This document shows positions 10,370 through 19,930 of a stretch of DNA of 64,000 bases, one piece after another. The position numbers were made by a program, and so were the translations under genes. The DNA lies in the NCBI RefSeq assembly GCF_947487575.1, contig NZ_CANKXG010000007.1:62001-126000 (forward strand), read 5' to 3'. Each line of letters opens with the position of its first letter. The stretch's first letter is position 1. Source of the DNA: an uncultured Algibacter sp. Lineage in GTDB: Bacteria > Bacteroidota > Bacteroidia > Flavobacteriales > Flavobacteriaceae. The notes under the pieces are model-generated. The model did no database searches, was not told where the DNA came from, and saw only the letters and a program-made list of their open reading frames with translations.

Positions 10370-10453
10370 GTCATTGCGAGTCACGCTTTTTTGCGTGATG
10401 TGGCAATCTGCTCCTTTTGGAAAGATTACCAAGTCGTTACTCTTCGTAATGAC
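10370..10453 (+). repeat. Dispersed GTCATTGCGAG element, complete copy
   Basis: GTCATTGCGAG...TCACGCttttttGCGTGA...CTTCGTAATGAC; ends are inverted repeats (one G/T mismatch) with an internal perfect hairpin; partial copy at 45877. Confidence 0.7.
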
Positions 10454-10476
10454 GTCGTAACGTATTTAAATTATTT

Positions 10477-10574
10477 GGGCGTTACCAATCCCGATAGCTA
10501 TCGGGAGGTCGGGCTTTCCACTATATCTTTTTTGAATAAAAATCAAAAAAGGATGCCGCTTCAATCCCTAACGC
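10477..10574 (+). repeat. Dispersed GCGTTA/TAACGC repeat, copy B
   Basis: GGGCGTTACCAATCCCGATAGCTATCGGGAGGTCGGGCTTTCCACTATATCTTTTTTGAATAAAAATCAAAAAAGGATGCCGCTTCAATCCCTAACGC. Confidence 0.88.
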
Positions 10575-10582
10575 AAAAAATA

Positions 10583-10617
10583 AAAAACCACGCAAAAAGC
10601 GTGGTCTTTTATTTTTT
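10583..10617 (-). terminator. Terminator/attenuator between rpsO and pnp
   Basis: ACCACGC-aaaaa-GCGTGGT stem with flanking A/T tracts immediately 3' of rpsO. Confidence 0.75.
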
Positions 10618-10621
10618 AAAT

Positions 10622-10891
10622 TTATTTTCTTAAATTTAATTCTTTAACTATCGCACGATATCTTAAAATATCTTTCTTAGTTAAGTAATCAAGTAAGCTT
10701 CTTCTTTTACCTACTAATTTTACCAAAGAACGCTCTGTGTTATAATCTTTACGATTGTTTTTTAAGTGTTCAGTTAAGTGGTTAATTCTTTCTGTAAATA
10801 ATGCAATTTGTCCTTCTGCAGAACCAGTATCCTTTGCGTTTTTACCGTGTTTTTTAAAAAGTTTCTCTTTTCCTTTTTGATCTAAATACAT
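10622..10891 (-). CDS. rpsO: 30S ribosomal protein S15
   Basis: MYLDQKGKEKLFKKHGKNAKDTGSAEGQIALFTERINHLTEHLKNNRKDYNTERSLVKLVGKRRSLLDYLTKKD; start placed at MYLDQ rather than the upstream ATG in the ORF track. Confidence 0.96.
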   Translation of the reverse strand: MYLDQKGKEKLFKKHGKNAKDTGSAEGQIALFTERINHLTEHLKNNRKDYNTERSLVKLVGKRRSLLDYLTKKDILRYRAIVKELNLRK

Positions 10892-11019
10892 GCTAATATT
10901 ATTGTAAATGATTTTTATGTACACGAAAGTCTGTCTTTCGAGCGGCAAATATAGTGATTTTTAATGATTTGCAAGAGCTATATAGTAAAAAGAAAGAGTT
11001 GTGTTGTTAAATCATTTTT

Positions 11020-11877
11020 TTATGCTCTTAGGGGTTGATTTAATATCAAATCAAGATACTGATTTACCTTGTTTTTTAAGTCTTTACGTAGGGTAATAAA
11101 ATCTAAGAAACCGTGTTCAAGTAAAAACTCTGAAGTTTGGAAACCTTCTGGTAATTCTTTTCCTGTGGTGTCTCTTACAATGCGAGGTCCAGCAAAACCT
11201 ATTAAAGCTCCTGGTTCACTTATATTTATATCGCCTAACATAGCAAATGATGCTGTTGTACCACCAGTTGTAGGATCCGTACATAACGAAATATATGGTA
11301 GTCCAGCATCTGCTAATTGCGCTAATTTTACTGATGTTTTAGCTAATTGCATTAATGATAATGCAGCCTCCATCATACGTGCACCTCCAGATTTTGATAT
11401 AACCATTAATGGTAAATTATTCTTTAAAGCATAATCTGCAGCTCTAGCAATTTTTTCACCAACCACACTACCCATAGAGCCACCAATAAAAGAGAAGTCC
11501 ATACATGCAACAACTAAATTTTTGCCTTTAGATTTTCCAACAGCTGTTCTTACTGCGTCCTTAAGTTTTGTTTTAGATTGAGCCGCTTTTAAGCGTTCTG
11601 GATATTTTTTAGTATCCTCAAATTTAAGAGGGTCTTTAGATTCTAAATTGGTGTCTAGTTCTTTAAATTTATTGTCATCAAAAAGGATTTCAAAATACTC
11701 TTTACTTCCAATTCTTACATGGTAACCATCCTCAGGGCTTACATAAAAATTTTGCTCTAACTCTTCTGTGTCAACAATTTTACCTGTTGGAGATTTGTAC
11801 CACAAACCTTTAGGTGTGTCTTTTTTCTCTTCAGTAGTAGTTGTAATTCCTTTTGTTTTTCTTTTAAACCAAGACAT
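11020..11877 (-). CDS. accD: Acetyl-CoA carboxylase carboxyltransferase subunit beta
   Basis: [86 protein letters not shown]. Confidence 0.97.
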   Translation of the reverse strand: MSWFKRKTKGITTTTEEKKDTPKGLWYKSPTGKIVDTEELEQNFYVSPEDGYHVRIGSKEYFEILFDDNKFKELDTNLESKDPLKFEDTKKYPERLKAAQSKTKLKDAVRTAVGKSKGKNLVVACMDFSFIGGSMGSVVGEKIARAADYALKNNLPLMVISKSGGARMMEAALSLMQLAKTSVKLAQLADAGLPYISLCTDPTTGGTTASFAMLGDINISEPGALIGFAGPRIVRDTTGKELPEGFQTSEFLLEHGFLDFITLRKDLKNKVNQYLDLILNQPLRA

Positions 11878-11957
11878 AATAAATAACGTTTTTTAGTGCT
11901 TTTAAAAATTTTAAAAGCCAAGGGTTAAACCTAAATGTTTATGTATTATTGAAAATT

Positions 11958-12078
11958 GCGTTAAGGGTTTTCGTCGTTCAATTATCTATCGATAATCTTA
12001 ACCTTTTTACTAAAGTAAAAAGATATAGCGGAAAGCCTAACCACAAAATTAAACCTTTTTTTAATTTTGTGGTAACAC
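11958..12078 (-). repeat. Dispersed GCGTTA/TAACGC repeat, copy E (diverged)
   Basis: Minus strand GTGTTACCACAAAATTAAAAAAAGGTTTAATTTTGTGGTTAGGCTTTCCGCTATATCTTTTTACTTTAGTAAAAAGG...AACCCTTAACGC. Confidence 0.75.
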
Positions 12079-12136
12079 ACTACTGATTTTATTAATTTAA
12101 TAATCGTAAAAATCTGTTTTTTAGGTTTTTAAATTC

Positions 12137-12171
12137 AAAAAAGGTTCTGCGAATTGCAGAACCTTTTTTGC
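12137..12171 (-). terminator. Terminator of fbaA
   Basis: AAAAAGGTTCTGCGAATTGCAGAACCTTTTTT hairpin. Confidence 0.85.
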
Positions 12172-12196
12172 GTTTTTGTAGTAAAAATACCTTAAA

Positions 12197-13264
12197 TTAT
12201 AAAGTATTTACATTATTTAAATCTTCAAATGCCTTTTTTAAACGAGCTACAAATGTTTTTTCACCTTCGCGTAACCAAACTCTTGGGTCGTAGTATTTTT
12301 TGTTTGGAACATCATCTCCATCTGGGTTTCCAATTTGAGCTTTTAAATACTCAGATTTATTGCCCATATAATCTCTAATACCACTCATAAATGCATATTG
12401 TAAATCGGTGTCTATATTCATTTTAATTACACCGTAGCTTATACCTTCTCGAATTTCTTCAACAGTAGAACCTGATCCACCGTGGAATACAAAATCGATA
12501 TGATTATGCTCTACTCCATATTTTTTTGAAATATGTTCTTGAGAATTTTTTAAGATTTTTGGAGTTAACTTTACGTTTCCTGGTTTGTAAACACCATGAA
12601 CGTTTCCAAAGGCTGCGGCAATAGTGAATTGAGGACTTACTTTACTTAATTCTTCATAAGCATAAGCTACTTCTTCTGGTTGCGTGTATAATTTAGAATC
12701 GTCAACATCAGTGTTATCTACTCCATCTTCTTCACCACCTGTAATACCTAATTCAATTTCTAAAGTCATGCCCATTTTAGACATTCTTTCTAAATATTGC
12801 TTACAGATTTCAATGTTTTCTTCGATAGGCTCTTCCGAAAGGTCAATCATATGAGAACTAAATAATGATTTACCAGTTTCTTTAAAGTGAATTTCACTTG
12901 CGTCTAATAACCCATCAATCCAAGGCAATAATTTTTTAGCACAATGATCTGTATGTAAAATTACTGGAACTCCATAAGCTTCGGCTAGGGTATGTACATG
13001 TTTTGCGCCAGCAATGGCACCTGCAATGGCTGCATTTTGCCCATCGTTGCTTAGACCTTTACCTGCATTAAATTGTGCGCCTCCGTTTGAAAATTGGATA
13101 ATTACTGGGGCGTTTAAATCTCTTGCAGTTTCTAAAACACCGTTTATAGTATCTGAACCGATAACATTAACTGCTGGTAAAGCATAATTATTAGCTTTTG
13201 CATGGTTGAAAATAGCTTGTACTTCCTTACCGGTAGCTACTCCTGGTTTTATATTGTGTCCCAT
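12197..13264 (-). CDS. fbaA: Class II fructose-bisphosphate aldolase
   Basis: YALPAVNVIGSDTINGVLETA, HTDHCAKKLLPWIDGLLDA, FGNVHGVYKPGNVKL, FVFHGGSGST, MNIDTDLQYA. Confidence 0.97.
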   Translation of the reverse strand: MGHNIKPGVATGKEVQAIFNHAKANNYALPAVNVIGSDTINGVLETARDLNAPVIIQFSNGGAQFNAGKGLSNDGQNAAIAGAIAGAKHVHTLAEAYGVPVILHTDHCAKKLLPWIDGLLDASEIHFKETGKSLFSSHMIDLSEEPIEENIEICKQYLERMSKMGMTLEIELGITGGEEDGVDNTDVDDSKLYTQPEEVAYAYEELSKVSPQFTIAAAFGNVHGVYKPGNVKLTPKILKNSQEHISKKYGVEHNHIDFVFHGGSGSTVEEIREGISYGVIKMNIDTDLQYAFMSGIRDYMGNKSEYLKAQIGNPDGDDVPNKKYYDPRVWLREGEKTFVARLKKAFEDLNNVNTL

Positions 13265-13469
13265 TTTTTAAAATTAAATATGATTTCTTATTAGATAAGT
13301 ACCAAAAGTAATCAATTTTTAAATAATTTGTGTTTGTTTTTTAGGTTGAAAACATTAAAATAACACTAAAACGTTATAGTGTTTTGGGTGGCACTAGATT
13401 ATTTCAGTAGTAGGAAAAACGATTGTAAATGAAATCTTAATTAAGATAATTGACTGTTTTTTTTTGTTT

Positions 13470-15995
13470 TTAAAATGGATAGTTTATACCAATGTTGTAA
13501 ACAGCATTTGAAAAATTATAGTCGTTAAACCATCTGTTTGCGTCTCTATACGAAGGGTCGTAGGTTTTAAAACCAATATCAAATCTAAATACAACAAAAC
13601 TTAAATCATAGCGTAAACCAAAACCTGAGCCTACAGCAATATCTTTCAATGAGTCGAGTCCAGAAAATGTAGCTCTGTCATCTTCAACGTTGTCTAAAAC
13701 ATTCCAAATATTTCCAATATCGACGAAAATGGCACCGTTTAAATTACCAAAAAGATTGAAACGTTGTTCTGCACTCAATGCTAGTTTTAAGTTGGCTTCA
13801 TTGAATTCATTGGTTGATTCAGAACTACCTGGACCTAAACTATATGCAGACCAAGCACGATTATCATTAGGCCCGCCTCCAAAAAAACTTTTCGAAAAAG
13901 GAATACTATTTGAATTTCCATAAGGAATGGCAATACCAAAAAACGCTCTGGTTGCGATTACATTTTTTTTACCTATATCCCAGTGTTTAATAAAATCAAA
14001 TTCTGTTTTAACGTATTGTGAATATGCGACATCAAAAAGTTGGTAACGGTCATTACTGTCTTTTTTAAACCCAAGAAGATTTGAAGCACCGGCTATTAAA
14101 TTACCAGCTATCTCTAATTTAAAACGAAATATTGAAAAATTATTATCAAATAAATTTTTACGATTATCTTTTGTAAAACTAAAGGCGGAAGAAAGAATAA
14201 GGTTATCTTCTGTTAGTCTTGATTTACGTTCATCTATACCATTAATTGTTACTAATTGAGTACTAGAAATATCATCTGGTTTAGGTTTGGTTAATGCATA
14301 ATCTATAAATGTGTTTGCTTCAACTGGAACATCTAAATCCCTGTCAGCACTTATGTAGCCTATGTCTTGAGCTATTTCATTTAATGAGCTAAATGAGTTC
14401 GTATATACTCGAAAATAGTTATCTGTGTTTAAGTTTCTTACATATTGAATATTAAATAAATCTAATCTATTCGTAACTTTTGTGTTTGGGTACCAGTTGT
14501 AGCTAAAATTACCATTAAAACTTTGTTTGTCTAAACCAATATTAGTTTGACTCGTAATAGCTAAGCCTATATTAGTAGTTGGTGACATATGTTTTGGGAT
14601 AATATTCTCTGTGTAAAAAGGAGAAAATATTCTTGGAATCGTTAGATTTAAATCAACACCGTATTCATTGATATCAAAAAATGGGTCACCATCAACTTTG
14701 GCGTCATCAGATGCTCCAATAGATGCGATACCAGATATTTCTAAGGTTTCGGCACCTCTAAAAACATTTCTAATTTGCAAACTTGGGTTTAATGAAAATC
14801 CAATAGATTGGATATTACTTTTTGATACATCTGCACTAAAATCTAAGTTAAACTTTTTTAGAGGTGTTAATCGAATAGTGCTACTTAATGTATTATCAGG
14901 GTTTTCAATATGTTCAATATTTGGGTATTTAAATGTACGAAGTTCGTTAATATATCTATATGTTCTTGTTCTATCAAGATCTCTGAAAAATTTCCCAGGA
15001 GTTATAAAAACAGCATCGGTTAAAGCTTTGGGACGAAAACGCATTTCACTATAACTATATAGTTTGTAACCACCATAGGAAATAGAGTCTTGAAATGGTT
15101 TGTCTCTATTCTCAAAAGTGTAGTCTGTTATTATTCTAACATCATTTATATGAAATATTTTGAATGGTTCTCTTCTTATTGAGTCTGGAGTTCTTACAGC
15201 TCTATCTTGAATTTTAATTGCAACGTTTACATTTTTATTAGTACCTATGGTGTCCATTTCAAAAGTGATATAATCTTTTTTGAAATGAAATATTCCGGAG
15301 TTTCTCAATTCACTAGAAATTCTTTCTTGCTCTAGTTCAAAATTACTAGTTTTATATTGCTCCCCTTTTTTAATTATTGTATTTTTTTTAATTTTTTTAT
15401 ATAGAGAATCAACAATGGGAGATTTTACAACTTGAGAAATAGAGTCGATTAAAAATGCTGGGCCAGTTTCAACTTTATAGGTAACTTTAGCACGTTTGTT
15501 TTCTTTTTCTTCAATATTAGACTCGGTTTCAACATTAAACCAGCCATTATTAAAGTAGTAATCTTCAAGGCGCTTAGAAGAACGTTTTGTTTTTTCTTCA
15601 CTTACAATGGTAGGTGCTTCGCCTGTTTTTTTGAGCCAATTATTAAAACCAACAACCGATGCTTTTAATTTATCAATTTGTTTTTTAGAATATCTTTTTT
15701 CTAAACGTTTTCTTCGTTTAGGTTTTTTGTCTAACCAAGCTTCAAAAATTGAATCCCTATTTTTCCTTGCTGTATTGTAAAGGTGTAGCCTTAATGGCAT
15801 ACCAAGTATTTTTCTATTAGGACTTTGGTATAATAGGTTGTTTAAAGTTTCAGTATTGTTTTTTTTGTTATTTACTATTATAGAATTTTCAGTAAGTAAA
15901 TGTTCGGTTTCAGAAACTCTCTTTACGGCATCACAAGAATAAAGATAACCCGAAAGTAATACTAAGATGAATATGTTTGAGAGTTGTTTTTTCAA
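13470..15995 (-). CDS. Omp85/BamA-superfamily outer membrane lipoprotein (TamL-like)
   Basis: Lipoprotein signal (LSGYLYSCDAVKRV), POTRA-like region, C-terminal barrel with FFGGGPNDNRAWSAYSLGPGS and GSGFGLRYDLSFVVFRFDIG. Confidence 0.88.
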   Translation of the reverse strand: MKKQLSNIFILVLLSGYLYSCDAVKRVSETEHLLTENSIIVNNKKNNTETLNNLLYQSPNRKILGMPLRLHLYNTARKNRDSIFEAWLDKKPKRRKRLEKRYSKKQIDKLKASVVGFNNWLKKTGEAPTIVSEEKTKRSSKRLEDYYFNNGWFNVETESNIEEKENKRAKVTYKVETGPAFLIDSISQVVKSPIVDSLYKKIKKNTIIKKGEQYKTSNFELEQERISSELRNSGIFHFKKDYITFEMDTIGTNKNVNVAIKIQDRAVRTPDSIRREPFKIFHINDVRIITDYTFENRDKPFQDSISYGGYKLYSYSEMRFRPKALTDAVFITPGKFFRDLDRTRTYRYINELRTFKYPNIEHIENPDNTLSSTIRLTPLKKFNLDFSADVSKSNIQSIGFSLNPSLQIRNVFRGAETLEISGIASIGASDDAKVDGDPFFDINEYGVDLNLTIPRIFSPFYTENIIPKHMSPTTNIGLAITSQTNIGLDKQSFNGNFSYNWYPNTKVTNRLDLFNIQYVRNLNTDNYFRVYTNSFSSLNEIAQDIGYISADRDLDVPVEANTFIDYALTKPKPDDISSTQLVTINGIDERKSRLTEDNLILSSAFSFTKDNRKNLFDNNFSIFRFKLEIAGNLIAGASNLLGFKKDSNDRYQLFDVAYSQYVKTEFDFIKHWDIGKKNVIATRAFFGIAIPYGNSNSIPFSKSFFGGGPNDNRAWSAYSLGPGSSESTNEFNEANLKLALSAEQRFNLFGNLNGAIFVDIGNIWNVLDNVEDDRATFSGLDSLKDIAVGSGFGLRYDLSFVVFRFDIGFKTYDPSYRDANRWFNDYNFSNAVYNIGINYPF

Positions 15996-16168
15996 AAGGG
16001 TTTTTGTTAACTTAAAATGTGTAGTGTTAAAAGATTATGTTCATTAAAATATCCTTAATTAGGAATCAAAAATACATTTTTTTACTCTTAAAAAATATTT
16101 AAATAGCCAGTCTGTTAGCTTATCTTATTAATAATTCCTTTTCTTTATAAAAAATTAATGATAGTTGC

Positions 16169-16888
16169 ATGCTTTCTAAAAGTCAAATAAAATTAATAAC
16201 GAGTTTAAAGCAAAAAAAATATAGACATCAACATGGTTTTTTTGTTGTTGAAGGTGTTAAAACAATAAAAGAGCTTTTGCAGTCTAATTTAGAACTTAAC
16301 AAATTATATACTACAGAATCCTTCAATATTAATGCCAAAGACGAAGTTATTATTTCAGAAATGGATTTAAAACGTATTAGTTTTTTAACCACACCGAACA
16401 AGGCGCTGGCTGTTTTTAAAATACCTGAACCAAAACCCATTGATAATTCTGGATTGGTTATAGTACTCGATTCCATAAGAGATCCAGGGAATTTAGGTAC
16501 AATTATTAGGTTATGTGATTGGTTTGGAGTAAAAGAATTAGTTTGTAGTACAGAAACGGTTGATTGTTATAACCCTAAAGTTATTCAGGCAACTATGGGG
16601 TCTATTACTCGAGTTAATATTAGTTATATTGATTTAATTTCATTTTTAAAGACAAGTAAACTACCTGTTTTTGGTGCTTTTATGGAGGGTGAAAATGTTT
16701 TTAAAAAGAAATTACCTAAAAAGGGCATTTTAGTAATGGGTAATGAAGCAAATGGTGTTTCAAAAGATGTTGAAGCAGTTATTACTGAAAAAATTTCTAT
16801 TCCAAGGTTTGGGACTCTGCAAGCTACTGAAAGTTTAAATGTTGCTACTGCAACTGCTATTTTACTGAGTGAATTTAGAAGAGGTTAA
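16169..16888 (+). CDS. TrmH/SpoU family RNA 2'-O-methyltransferase
   Basis: FFVVEGVKTIKELL, VVLDSIRDPGNLGTIIRLCDWFG, LVMGNEANGVS, IPRFGTLQATESLNVATATAILLSEF (SPOUT knot motifs). Confidence 0.95.
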   Translation: MLSKSQIKLITSLKQKKYRHQHGFFVVEGVKTIKELLQSNLELNKLYTTESFNINAKDEVIISEMDLKRISFLTTPNKALAVFKIPEPKPIDNSGLVIVLDSIRDPGNLGTIIRLCDWFGVKELVCSTETVDCYNPKVIQATMGSITRVNISYIDLISFLKTSKLPVFGAFMEGENVFKKKLPKKGILVMGNEANGVSKDVEAVITEKISIPRFGTLQATESLNVATATAILLSEFRRG

Positions 16889-16952
16889 CCGTTTATCCTA
16901 TTTGGTTAATAAATCTTTTGCCTTGACATTACGCAACTTACCAAAAATATGT

Positions 16953-17684
16953 CTACTGAAATGTAAAATTAATAAACACCCCACGAGTTTGCATGCCAGC
17001 AATATTACCTGTCCAAGGACTATTTGGGTCTTCATCTCTAATGAGTTCATCATTTATGCCAAAAAGGCCACGGATGGAGGGTGTAAATTTGAAGTTGTAT
17101 AGATAGAAATCAATACCAAAACCTAATTCATAAAACAAAGAGTTTTTTGTTGTTCTGAATTGTCCATTATTATTATCTTCAGGATTATCCTGATTACTTG
17201 AGAGGTTAAGCGCTGTTGAAAAACCACCCACAATAAAAGGCTTGAAATTATTAATACGCTTAGTCGAAAATTTAACCAAAAGCGGTATATGTATGTATGT
17301 TGATTTTACTTCCCTAATTATATCTGACTCCTTTACATCAGGAATACCTTGAAACCATTCTTGATTGTAATACAACTCTCTTGTTGTAATTAATAAACCA
17401 GGTTCTAAACGTATATCTATAAAATTGTTAATTCTTAAATTACCTATTAACCCAACACTAAAACCCGGGCTTTTCTTTACGTAAATATCCTGTAAATCTG
17501 CTTCATAATCAAAGTTGAAATCGTAGCTGTTAATCCCTAAGAAATATCCCCAGCGTAGACGGTTATTATCTGTAGAACCCCGACCTTGATTGGCATCATA
17601 GTTTATTTTTTCTTTTTTAAAAAGCTGAGCACTAGAAGTTTCAACGATTAACAAAAATGATATTAATGCAAAAAAGTATTTCAT
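16953..17684 (-). CDS. Outer-membrane beta-barrel protein, PorT-like (type IX secretion associated)
   Basis: Signal peptide, barrel-like strands; location directly downstream of ubiE matches the flavobacterial porT/sprT arrangement. Confidence 0.75.
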   Translation of the reverse strand: MKYFFALISFLLIVETSSAQLFKKEKINYDANQGRGSTDNNRLRWGYFLGINSYDFNFDYEADLQDIYVKKSPGFSVGLIGNLRINNFIDIRLEPGLLITTRELYYNQEWFQGIPDVKESDIIREVKSTYIHIPLLVKFSTKRINNFKPFIVGGFSTALNLSSNQDNPEDNNNGQFRTTKNSLFYELGFGIDFYLYNFKFTPSIRGLFGINDELIRDEDPNSPWTGNIAGMQTRGVFINFTFQ

Positions 17685-17689
17685 GCGTA

Positions 17690-18415
17690 TTACTTAGATG
17701 ATTTATAAATTGTTGCCACACCTAATGTTTGTGGAAAATCTTCAACATTTATAAACCCAATATTACGTAAAATATTGTTCAGAGCTTCTCCAAACGGAAA
17801 AACAGATGCAGATTCACATAAATATTTGTAAGCGCTTCTGTCTTTAGAAAAAGCTTTACCAATAAGAGGTAAAATGTTTTTTGTGTAGAAATTGTAGCCT
17901 TGTTTATATGGTGTTTTAGTTGGCATGGAGGTTTCTAAAATTACAAAAGTACCTCCTGGCTTAAGGACTCTAAAAATTTCTTTAAGTCCGTTTTCAAGAG
18001 TTTCAAAGTTTCTAACACCAAAAGCAACCGTTATGGCATCAAATGAATTATCCTTAAAAGGCATATTTTCAGAATCACCTAAAATCATTTCTATCTTAGA
18101 CTCTAAACCTTTCTTTTTAATTTTTTCCTTTCCAATGTTCAACATGCCACTACTAATATCAAAACCCACAATTTTTGTGGCATTAGTTTCTGCAAGATTA
18201 ATAGCTAAATCACCCGTTCCTGTGGCAATATCTAAAATGGTGTCAGGATTAGTTTCCTTAACGATTTTAACTACTTTTTTTCGCCATTTAATATCAATTC
18301 CAAAAGAAATTACACGGTTTAAGCCATCGTAATCTTCAGAAATGGTATCAAACATTTTTGTTACCTGTTCTTTTTTACCTAAATCACTGTTTTTATATGG
18401 CTTTACTTTTGACAA
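17690..18415 (-). CDS. ubiE: Demethylmenaquinone methyltransferase
   Basis: [85 protein letters not shown]. Confidence 0.97.
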   Translation of the reverse strand: MSKVKPYKNSDLGKKEQVTKMFDTISEDYDGLNRVISFGIDIKWRKKVVKIVKETNPDTILDIATGTGDLAINLAETNATKIVGFDISSGMLNIGKEKIKKKGLESKIEMILGDSENMPFKDNSFDAITVAFGVRNFETLENGLKEIFRVLKPGGTFVILETSMPTKTPYKQGYNFYTKNILPLIGKAFSKDRSAYKYLCESASVFPFGEALNNILRNIGFINVEDFPQTLGVATIYKSSK

Positions 18416-18500
18416 ATCTTAAAAATTTTGAGCAAAGATAAACTTTTAAGAAAGCATTACATAGCAGGATTATAATTAATTATATTGAATTGATTTCATG

Positions 18501-18528
18501 TTGAGATATCTAATTTATAGTATATTTG
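18501..18528 (+). promoter_or_regulatory. Bacteroidetes sigma-A type promoter of trkA
   Basis: TTG...TATATTTG (-7 consensus TAnnTTTG) about 26 bp before the trkA ATG. Confidence 0.45.
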
Positions 18529-18553
18529 TACTACTTTTTATGATAATTAAACA

Positions 18554-19903
18554 ATGAAGATAATTATTGCTGGAGCTGGTGAAGTGGGCTTTCATATAGC
18601 AAAACTACTTTCTTACGAGTCTCAAGAAATAACCCTAATAGACCCAAACAAAAAAAGTTTAGAGTATGCAAATACCCATCTAGATATTCGAGTTGTTAAG
18701 GGGGATGCTACATCAATTGCTATTTTAAAAGACGCACGTATTGATTCCTGCGAATTATTTATAGCAGTAACATCTAGTGAAACTACAAATATAACAGTGT
18801 GTGTGTTAGCAAAGCAATTGGGGGCTCAAAAAACTATTGCCAGAATTACTAATACGGAGTTTATTCATTTTAAGGATGAAGTTGGTTTTACAAAATTTGG
18901 TATTGATGAATTGATTTCGCCAGAAGCTTTAGCAGCTTCAGAAATTGAGTTGTCGCTAAAACAATCTTCTTTTAATGAGAATTATGAATTTGAAGATGGA
19001 GCACTTACTATGGCGGGATTAACACTTCCTAGGGCAGCATCTTTTGTTGGTAAAACGGTTAAAGAAGCCGCCGATATTTTTCCCGAAATACACTTTGTGC
19101 CCATAGCTATTCAGCGTTATGGAACCCAATATACTATTATTCCAAGAGGAGATACAAAGTTTAAACGTGGCGATAATGTCGTGTTTATTACATCAGAAGG
19201 TGGTGCAGATGAACTTTGTAGACTTACAGGCAAAATTAATAGAGATATTAAAAATGTGATGATTTTAGGTGGTAGTGAAATATCCTATAAAACGGCTAGG
19301 GACTTAAGTGATAAAGGATTAAATGTGAAACTATTTGAAGGAAATAGAGAAAGAGCATTTGAAATTGCAGAAGAATTAACAAAGGTGTTGGTAATTAACA
19401 GTGATGGGCGAAATGTCGATCTGCTTGATGAGGAAAATATTAGCGAAATGGATGCCTTTATTGCAGTTGGGCCCAATTCTGAAACAAATATAATGTCTTG
19501 TTTAGTTGCAAAATCCAAAAGTGTTAAAAAAACCATTGCACTGGTTGAAAACATGGATTATTTTGATTTGTCTCATTCTATTGGTATTGATACTTTAATA
19601 AATAAAAAATTATTAGCAGCAAATAATATTTTTAGATACATACGCAGAGGCGAAGTTGTAGCTATGACTAAGCTTAGTAATTTAAATGCTGAGCTGTTAG
19701 AGTTTGAGGTAAAAGGAACATCTGCCGTTTGTAATCAAGTAATTAAATCTATAGATTTTCCTAGAACTGCTATTATTGGAGGTGTTATTAGAAACGGTGT
19801 TGGAATGATTGCTCTTGGTAGTTTTAAAATTCAAGAAGGCGATAGGGTTGTAGTATGTTGTTTGTTGAAATCCATAAAGCGTGTTGAAAAATTATTTATT
19901 TAA
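18554..19903 (+). CDS. trkA: Trk potassium uptake system, peripheral NAD-binding subunit
   Basis: Two TrkA-N/TrkA-C modules: MKIIIAGAGEVGFHIAKLLS, NVMILGGSEISYKTARDL. Confidence 0.96.
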   Translation: MKIIIAGAGEVGFHIAKLLSYESQEITLIDPNKKSLEYANTHLDIRVVKGDATSIAILKDARIDSCELFIAVTSSETTNITVCVLAKQLGAQKTIARITNTEFIHFKDEVGFTKFGIDELISPEALAASEIELSLKQSSFNENYEFEDGALTMAGLTLPRAASFVGKTVKEAADIFPEIHFVPIAIQRYGTQYTIIPRGDTKFKRGDNVVFITSEGGADELCRLTGKINRDIKNVMILGGSEISYKTARDLSDKGLNVKLFEGNRERAFEIAEELTKVLVINSDGRNVDLLDEENISEMDAFIAVGPNSETNIMSCLVAKSKSVKKTIALVENMDYFDLSHSIGIDTLINKKLLAANNIFRYIRRGEVVAMTKLSNLNAELLEFEVKGTSAVCNQVIKSIDFPRTAIIGGVIRNGVGMIALGSFKIQEGDRVVVCCLLKSIKRVEKLFI

Positions 19904-19930
19904 AATAACTTCAAAGAAACAGTTTGTCAA

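Noticed and set aside
10364-10633. 89-aa plus-strand ORF
   Set aside because: It spans the GTCATTGCGAG element, repeat copy B and the rpsO terminator; an artefact of open frames in repeats.
10892-10948. N-terminal extension of rpsO in the ORF track
   Set aside because: Conserved S15 begins at MYLDQ; upstream residues are not S15-like.
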